DNA of 64,000 nucleotides. Origin: Lactarius indigo. Its lineage: Eukaryota > Basidiomycota > Agaricomycetes > Russulales > Russulaceae. Both the position numbers and the translations under genes were made by a program. Shown here piece by piece: positions 56,905 through 64,000 of this stretch (positions are counted from its first letter, which is position 1; the number at the start of each line of letters is the position of its first letter). A model generated the notes under the pieces. It was not told the origin of the DNA. It ran no database searches and saw only the letters and a program-made list of their open reading frames with translations. The stretch lies in the NCBI GenBank assembly GCA_025766275.1, contig JAFKAC010000004.1, positions 868,001 through 932,000 of the forward strand, read 5' to 3'.

Positions 56905-58671
56905 ATGTCCCCCAAGACGCTCCAAGGTACTCCCGAGCCCCAGGAGGAAACGCCCCTTCTGCGTCATGGAAATGCACCTCGAAAGAAAACACCTCTTCCT
57001 ACTAACCAGATGCTCATCTTGTTCTTGTTAGAGCTCTGTGAGCCTATCACCTCTCAGTCGATCAACCCCTACATAAACCAGGTACGCTCCTCAATTTTCA
57101 TCACACAGCCTCTTCCTAACACCACTTCAGCTCGTTGGTGAGCTCCCAGTCGTTGGTGGTGACGAAAGGAAGGTCGGATACTACGCGGGACTCATAGTAT
57201 GTCTCATCTCTTCTCGTCTCTTCCGAAGCGCCCTGACGGTATTCATAGGTGTCCTTATATTTTGCTGCTGAGGCAGTAACCGTACTCCAATGGAGCCGCC
57301 TTTCCGATCAAGTAGGGCGCAAGCCCGTACTCTTGTTCGGCCTTCTAGGTACCATCATCTCGAGCATCCTTTTCGGCCTTTCCCGCTCTTTCTCCGCGCT
57401 TGTCTTCAGGTATGTTCAGCGCTCGAATTCGTGCTGTAGTTCACTCTAACTGAATAAACATAGCCGTTGTCTGAACGGCATGCTTAATGGGAACACTGGT
57501 GTCATGAAGAGTATGATGGCCGAGCTCACTGATGAAACCAACATGGCACATGGCTTTTCGCTAATAACAATAACCTGGGCTGTCGGTAGCACCATAGGGT
57601 TTGGTCTATTACATCTTTCCTTTGTCCTTTCTCTAATACCCGGACATATAGGCCTTTCATTGGTGGTGTGTTATCGCGGCCACAGGATCGGTGGCCAAAT
57701 CTGTTCTCGCATCCTTTCTGGGGAGAATATCCATACTTCCTGCCATGTCTCGCCTCGGCTACATATGCTCTCCTATCATTTACCCTGGCCGCGATTTTCT
57801 TAGAGGAGGTTGGTCTCTCCACTCGTAAAGGAGCGCCGTACTTATATGTCCGTCTAGACTGTGAAGAGGGAGCCCATCGTTCAGCCCGACAGCGAGGTCA
57901 ACTCAGAGCTGTTGGGAGAGGAAGAAATCTTGGATGGATATGCGGAGGATATGGAGAAGCCATTACCATTGCGGGCCTTGCTAACGAGACCAGTCTTGAT
58001 ATCGGTTTCGAATTACGGGATGATTGCACTCCTCGATATCGCGGCTGGAGCTCTCGTACCTCTCGTCTGGTCAACGTCTGTCGAGTTCGGCGGGCTGAGC
58101 ATGAGCCCCGCTTCTATTGGATTGTGGATGGCAGGATATGGGATTATCAACTGCTTCGTTCAACTAGGTGCCTTTCCGCACCTCGTCGAGCGCTTCGGCC
58201 CGCGGGGGATCTTTATCGCCTGCGTCATCCTTTTCTCCCTAGTGTACACTCTACTCCCTCTCGAGAATCTGGCATTACGCCATCCAAGTGGCGGCCTGAA
58301 CCTGGCAGCAGGACTGCTCATCATGCTACAGATCACGGCAATGTCTTTCACTGACATGGGATTCAGTGAGTCGTTCGGGACCTTGCATTGTGCGTGATCA
58401 CTGAAGTGATGCGGCTCGACCAGGCGCGATATTCATGTACATATCCTCTGCTGCGCCCAACAAGCAGTCTCTCGGCGCTACGAATGGAATCGCGCAAACG
58501 ATGGTCTCGATCCAGCGCACTATCGGACCTGCTGCTGTCGCGTCGCTTTTCGCGTTCTCACTAGAGAACAACGTGTTGGGCGGAAACTTTGCATACGTGG
58601 TGATGCTTGGCATGGTATGGGTTGGGCTGGGCGTTGCTGTGCAGCTTCCGAAGGAGATGTGGAAACAATAA
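56905..58671 (+). CDS. MFS transporter, paralog G
   Basis: This is an intact major facilitator permease of the local family. Exons are 56905-57081, 57131-57196, 57249-57409, 57464-57598, 57652-57808, 57858-58365 and 58424-58671, giving 483 aa. The signature loop is SRLSDQVGRKPVLL. It groups with paralog B, 39 kb away (EFGGLSMSP, AAGALVPLVW, LNLAAGLLI), not with the nearer E and F. The central loop is two residues shorter than in B. A giant-GTPase relic follows 235 bp downstream. Confidence 0.93.
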
Positions 58672-58905
58672 ATTTGCGAGAAAGGGCAGGTCGAAACTGA
58701 TGCACACTGACCTTTATCTTTGACAAATTTAGATAATATAGAGGCCAATCGTATTCACATCATTCTACCGCCATCCGTGTAGCTTGATTAGACCGGAGTC
58801 GGAGTCTGGACGAGGATGAATGGCACCAAGCTTGAGGTAGTGGCATTTCACGAGGTCATCCCAGGTGAGGCGCGGCATCTCCTGACACCTTCGAGTCGGT
58901 GGTTT

Positions 58906-59200
58906 ATCAGGTCGGTGAAGATTCAACCCTAGAATGAATCACGCCATCGTCTGTGTGCCACAACAGGATCACATCCATGCGAGACTATTCCGATATCTTA
59001 TTTCTCTCCTTTAATGGCCTGTGCCGACTATTGTATAGGTACCTCACGAAATTATGCGACCAAGTAGTCGCGCTGTTGCCCCCTAGTCACCCATCAAGAT
59101 CTAGAGTGACGGCCCGAACCTGAACCCTGTATTTGTATACGGTGGTCCGGAAAGGCTGCTTGTTTTTGCGGTCGCAAAAACAACGAACAAGAGGAGACTC
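58906..59200 (+). pseudogene. Giant GTPase gene relic (exon 5 end, intron, exon 6)
   Basis: GAAGATTCAACCCTAGAATGA matches the exon 5 stretch encoding PEDSTWN with small changes. GTGCCACAACAGGATCACAT and an intron-like stretch follow. TATTGTATAGGTACCTCACG then marks the exon 6 start, and TGCGACCAAGTAGTCGCGCTGTTG continues exon 6 until it decays around 59200. Frames are broken by stops. It is the same exon region that survives downstream of MFS E. Confidence 0.85.
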
Positions 59201-59273
59201 TTACGAGGTATGGACGCTCGAATAAAATAGATTGTGAATAAAGTCGTAAAGACCGACGTGTGCGCGGACAATG

Positions 59274-59450
59274 TCTGCATGAGAAGACAAAAGGGCTCAG
59301 CGAATGCGCACACTAACAGGGCAAAAGCTATGTATTTTATTCACCTGCATGAGAAGACAAAAGGGCTACGAAGCGCATAAGCACAGGCGAATACAAAGTA
59401 TCATACGAAGATCTTACCTCAGTGAATGCGCACACTAACAGGGCAAAAGC
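59274..59450 (+). repeat. Partial direct repeats at the end of a copia LTR
   Basis: CTGCATGAGAAGACAAAAGG occurs at about 59275 and 59346. GCGCACACTAACAGGGCAAAAGCT occurs at about 59304 and 59427. They may mark the left end of the LTR or a small internal duplication. Confidence 0.55.
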
Positions 59451-59728
59451 TGAGGTACTACTGGGAGGAAGTAGGGACTTATATAACTGTATGGAATATA
59501 AACTGTATAGCAGGAAGTTTTATGCTCTGCTTCCGCAGAGCGATGGTATAGTGAATCCGCGGCTGAGTACGACCGGGAGAGGATCCGGGACACACGGTCC
59601 GGCATCCGTACACGCAAGAATAACAAGCCGAAAATGTAAGTAATGAGGACTTGCGCCAGTTTGCACACAGTCCTCGTGGACACAAAAGAAATCAATCGAT
59701 AACGTATATTTATAGACTCACTTCAACA
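59450..59728 (-). mobile_element. Probable LTR of a minus-strand Ty1/copia element
   Basis: On the minus strand a polypurine tract (GAGGGGGAG) ends next to TGTTGAAGTGAG at 59728, the usual start of a copia 3' LTR, with TATA-like sequence close behind. The right boundary is good. The left boundary (59450, or as far as about 59275) is uncertain. Confidence 0.6.
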
Positions 59729-59735
59729 CTCCCCC

Positions 59736-60060
59736 TCAAACCGCATGAAGTCCAAGGCATTCGGTGAAGTGTTTGACCTTGGGTGAGGGGAGCACTTTGG
59801 TCAGCGCGTCGGCCACCATGTCCGCCATGGGGCAATACACGAGGCATAGAGCGCCGTTTTCAACCACCCAACGAATGAAGTGGTAGTGCATGTCGATGTG
59901 CTTCGTGCACGGGTGAAACTGGTGATCCTTCGTCAATGCAATCTGTTGGAGTTGCAGCCACACACGACGTGTAAGCGTCGGAGACGTTCGGGCCGGCTGG
60001 ACCGGCAACACAATATTCTCTAAGTCGAGCTCAGTTGCTCGACCGCGGTCTTGATTTTCT
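59736..60060 (-). pseudogene. Ty1/copia polyprotein remnant (RNase H tail), minus strand
   Basis: The minus-strand frame contains IALTKDHQFHPCTKHIDMHY, MADMVADALTKVLPSPKVKH and ECLGL before a stop, the classic C-terminus of copia RNase H. Just upstream the frame reads unrelated sequence (NQDRGRATELDLENIVLPVQ). Most of the polyprotein is therefore deleted and two distant parts are fused. The remnant is followed by a polypurine tract and LTR. Confidence 0.85.
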
Positions 60061-60348
60061 ACTGCCTGAAATTTATTTTCACTCTACATAAATACTTCGT
60101 AGTCCTAGAGTACATACCTCAGCCGTTTCTCCCAAAACGCTGAGGTTAGTAGTTCACTTTACTTCTCATATTTTTACTTTACTTACTGTGTATTAGTCGC
60201 GCTTCCCGCGCTCCTACAGGTACATACACAATCCTATTAGCCATTTCTCCCAAAACGCTGAGTCGCGCTTCCCGCGCTCCTACAGATTATGAGACCTGCG
60301 TGCTTCTAAAAGCCCAGAACATACAATTGCCCAAACACCATCTGAAAA
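60061..60348 (+). mobile_element. Leader / probable 5' LTR end of the plus-strand copia element
   Basis: The region holds two pairs of direct repeats: TTTCTCCCAAAACGCTGAG at 60126-60144 and 60244-60262, and a 24-bp CG-rich unit (start GTCGCGCTTCCC) at 60196-60219 and 60262-60285. The second unit ends in CTACAG, just before ATTATGAGACCTGCG, which could be a primer-binding site. LTR limits cannot be fixed without the 3' LTR. Confidence 0.45.
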
Positions 60349-63300
60349 ATGCCTACAACGCCCGCTAATCCAGCCCCGCCGCAAGGTGGTAATCCCCCCT
60401 CTGCTGGGGGTGCGAATCCTAGCGGATCTTCCGGGAACGCTCCCACTCCAAAGGGACACCCCCGGATGTACGACGTTTCCTTCCTTGATGATGACGGTAG
60501 CAATTTCGCATTCTGGCGCTTCCGCGTGCAAACGATCTTGAAGCTTCGTGGACTGTGGGGAGTCGTCGATGGTTCTGAAAAGAAACCTGATCCCGCTGTC
60601 GATGCCACGGCCCATGCCGACTGGATCTCCAAGGACCAAGAAGCCCACGCGCAGATCACCCTTACACTCAAAGACGAGCCCTTAAACACGGTTCTATTTG
60701 CAAACACAGCTAAAGACTGTTGGGACAACCTGTCAGCACGCTATGAAGGGAAAGGAGAGCAAAAAATCGTCTACCTTATCGACGAGGTGTTCCGCAACAC
60801 CCTCTCCGAAACTGAGCCTATGGAGCCCCAGATCAACTCCATGATCCGCGCAGCCAACACCATCTCAAACCTTGGTCTCACGCTCCAGGAAAAGCTCCTC
60901 ACGTTTGCCATCATATCCTCACTCCCATCCTCCCTTTCCACCCTAAAAACTATCCTCTCCACTACCAAGTCCTCCGACCTCACGACTGAGTATGTCAAGT
61001 CCCAAGTCATCCTTGATGAACAGCGCCGTGTGCGCGAGTCAGGTGGTGGTGCCACTGCGTATTTCGCGAAGGCTGCAAAAGGGGGAAAGAGAAAGGAGGG
61101 AAATAAGCCGGATAAGCAGAAGAAGAAATGCACTCACTGCAAATTCCGCGGACACGATGTGAGCGAATGCCGGAAGCTCAAGAAGGAGCAGGAGGAAGGG
61201 AAAGCGAAGGGAAATGGAGACTCCTCCACCAAGCCGAAAGCCACAGACGCATCGGCCAAAATCGCTGTCGCCGAAGAGCCTATGTCGGACTCTGACACTG
61301 TCCGCCTGTTCAAGGTATCCCAAGGCCCACCCGCTCATGGGGATTTGCAACGTCAGTGGATAGTTGACTCCGGCGCATCACGCACCATGTGCTCCAACCG
61401 CGAGTGGTTCACCCACTTCACGACCCTCACATCTCCCATCAACATCGTCCTGGGTGATAACAGCACCATCCAAGGTACTGGCCTTGGCCGCATCCCTGTC
61501 CAAATGAAAGCCAACGGGCAGTGGAATCGCGCTGTGCTGCAAGACGTCCTCTATGTACCTGAACTCCACGGAAACCTCCTATCAGTTCCGCAACTTGCTC
61601 GGCGTGGCGCAGACGTTCGTTTTGCCGAAGGGGGTTGTCAAATTTACGACCAACATGGCATACTCACCTGTGAGGGCACCCTCCGCAGGAACCTGTACAT
61701 CATGTCAATCCGCGTCATATCCCCCGAAAGCGCCCGCGTTGCAGTGGCCCAAGTTGACACATTCCCCATTGACGGTGAGGAACTTGCCCCATGTGCAGAA
61801 GCCGCCCTAGTTGCGCGCAGTGCAACATCAAAAGCTGACGTGCACACCTGGCACCGCCGGTTTGGCCACCTCAATGTCGACGCTGTCCTAAACATGGTGC
61901 GCAAGGGAATGGTCAGAGGGATGGAAATTGCTGGAAGTACATCACTCACCTCACATCACTGCGACGCCTGCCTCATGGGCAAGCAGACGCGTGCCGAAAT
62001 CCAGAAGACAACGGAGACACGTGCCAGCGAAGTCCTCGGCCGAGTCTTCTCCGACGTCTGTGGCAAGCTGCCCACGCGTTCCCACCGGGGCTTCGAGTAT
62101 TTTGTCACCTGGATCGACGATGCATCACGCAAGGTCTTCGTGACCGGTCTCCGCGAAAAGTCTGAAGTTGTCACCCACCTGAAGGCTTTCGTTGCGTGTG
62201 CCGAACTTGAAACGGGCAAGTGCCTCAAGATCCTGCGTACTGATGGAGGGGGCGAGTATGTCGCAAACTCAGTGCAAGTGTACCTGAAAGACAAAGGGAT
62301 TCAGCACGAAATGACGACACCAGATACACCGCAGCACAATGGCGTCGCCGAGCGCATGAATCGCACGCTCCTGGACAAGGTCCGGAGCATGCTTCATGAT
62401 GCTTCACTTCCCGAATCTTACTGGTACGACGCACTTGAACACGCGGCCGTGCTCCACAATGTCACACCTACATGCGCACTCAAAGGGGTCACACCCGAAG
62501 AAGCTTGGAGCGGGAACAAGCCAGATGTGTCCCGCCTCCGCGTTTTCGGTGCCCGGGCTTTCGTCCACGTTCCTGAAAAACAGCGCAGTAAGCTCGCTGC
62601 GAAGTCATTAACCTGCACACTCCTTGGCTATGCAAAAAACCGCTGTGCCTACCGTCTTGTGCATCGCCCGACTAAGCGCTTCCTTGAGTCGCGTGACGTC
62701 GTATTCGATGAGGGGGGGACTGAGAAGCGCTATGAGCGCGTCATCCTCGAATCCGCCGCCGCCGATATGCCCGGAGGTGACCCCCCACGTACAGACCCCA
62801 CTACCATACCTGCACCAACTACAGACTCGTCAGAGAGCGAGAGCGAGCAAGAGATTGAGGGATTACTCACCCCGGCTCCTCCTAACCCAGTTCCTGCGAC
62901 TGCACGTCCCAAACGAGCCATGTGCACACCGATTCGCGACGACGACCCCCGCTACTCCGTCACCTCTTACAGCGGACGCAAACACTCTGAGCATGCCAAG
63001 TCAGCCCAGACTGATGACACCGACCCACGCACCTTTGCTGAGGCTATGGCTCGCCCTGATGCCACAGAGTGGGACGCCGCATGCCAAGATGAGATGCGCG
63101 CCTTTGAGCACATGGGAGTATACAAAGTTGTTCCGTGGCCGCGCGACAAGAACGTCGTAGGGTCGAAGTGGGTATTCCGCATTAAACGTGGACCCGATGG
63201 TGCCATCCAGAAATACAAAGCCCGCGTCGTCGCGCAGGGCTTCACCCAAATCGAAGGCATCGACTTCGACGAGACATTCGCGCCGGTCGCCAAGTTCGCG

Positions 63301-64000
63301 TCCCTCCGCGCCGTCCTCGCACTCGCCACCGAGCGCGACCTTGAAGTCCATCAGATGGACGTTAAGTCAGCCTATCTCAACGGGGAACTGAAAGAAGAAA
63401 TTTACATGAAGGCCCCTCCCGGCTTTGATGTCCCTGAGGGGATGGTCTTGAAGCTCATCAAGGCGGTGTACGGCACAAAGCAAGGCGGCCGCGTCTGGTA
63501 TGAAAACATCAGGGACACACTTAAGTTAATGGGCTATGAACGCACCAACGCTGACCACGCAGTCTTCGTCCGCAAGAGTGGGGTACTCTCCATCATTGCT
63601 CTCTATGTCGACGACATCACTATGGCCTGCGAAAGCCTCGAAGTCATTAAACAAGACAAAGAAACATTAAAGAAACATTACCAAATGACCGACCTCGGCG
63701 AGATAGCTTGGATACTTGGTATGCACGTTACACGCGATCGCGGCGCCGGCTGGATAGCCCTGTCTCAGGAGAAATACATCCTTGAGGTCCTAGAACGCTT
63801 CGGAAAGTCGGACGTTCGTCCAATCAGCATGCCGACGCTCGCGAACGAGCATCTAAACAAACTTACCTCCCCCGAGATCGACATCCGATCGTACCAGCGC
63901 GCCATCGGCGCATTGATGTACCCGATGCTCGGTACGCGCCCCGACCTCGCCTACACCGTAGCAGCGCTTGGCCGACACGCCGCCTGCCCCGGGAATGAGC
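60349..64000 (+). mobile_element. Ty1/copia retrotransposon Gag-Pol polyprotein (3' partial)
   Basis: A single frame is open from ATG 60349 to the window edge (1,217 codons, no stop), so the element is potentially functional. Order: Gag of the UBN2 type (LDDDGSNFAFWRFRVQ); CCHC zinc knuckle (C-T-H-C..HDVSEC); aspartic protease (WIVDSGASRTMC); GAG-pre-integrase HHCC region (TWHRRFGHLN..CDAC); integrase core (VFSDVCG, DDASRK, RTDGGGEY, QHNGVAERMNRTLL); and reverse transcriptase RVT_2 (VGSKWVFRIKR, VHQMDVKSAYLNG, YVDDITMA). The integrase-before-RT order defines copia. It is cut by the window in the RT/RNase H connection. It lies beside the minus-strand copia remnant, in the opposite orientation. 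Confidence 0.95.

Noticed and set aside
59274..59450. Short repeats considered as a CRISPR-like array
   Set aside because: There are only two copies of each unit, with irregular spacing, next to a copia LTR in a fungal genome.

Overview
The window is nuclear DNA of a filamentous basidiomycete, most likely an agaricomycete mushroom. Almost every gene is cut by 48-70 bp spliceosomal introns with GT..AG ends. The gene families are typical of mushrooms: DUF6533 membrane proteins, wax-synthase-like acyltransferases, large VWFA proteins, IS630/Tc1-type transposases and Ty1/copia elements. No species can be named from the sequence. All multi-exon models were assembled by hand. In each one the exon lengths add up to a whole number of codons.

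Left part (1-10.6 kb): ordinary single-copy genes. These are the C-terminal part of a glycogen-targeting PP1 regulatory subunit (CBM21), a 13-exon DUF6533 membrane protein on the minus strand, a zinc alcohol dehydrogenase, a wax-synthase-like membrane O-acyltransferase on the minus strand, and a cis-prenyltransferase. About 3 kb follows in which I recognise no gene.

Right part (13.8-59.2 kb): a locally amplified accessory region. It holds seven intact paralogous MFS transporters (A-G), all on the plus strand with identical 7-exon structure. They are interleaved with two intact copies of a very large 44-exon gene. That gene (about 2,257 and 2,193 aa) encodes an unusual protein: an uncharacterised N-terminal half with beta-propeller-like sequence, a GBP/VLIG-like large GTPase domain, a long Cys/His-rich region and a C-terminal VWA domain with an intact MIDAS. 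Broken pieces of the same giant gene lie directly downstream of MFS E and MFS G, and an intact copy lies downstream of MFS F. An ancestral MFS + giant-GTPase two-gene unit therefore seems to have been duplicated several times and eroded. MFS relics, an intact DDE transposon and several families of duplicated intergenic sequence fill the gaps.

Right edge (59.4-64 kb): a deleted Ty1/copia element on the minus strand (LTR, polypurine tract, RNase H tail), next to an open copia polyprotein on the plus strand that runs off the window.

The giant GTPase/VWA pair, and its recurring coupling to the transporter family, is the most interesting system here. The function is unknown. The architecture resembles interferon-inducible large GTPases of animals, but any defence role is only a hypothesis.
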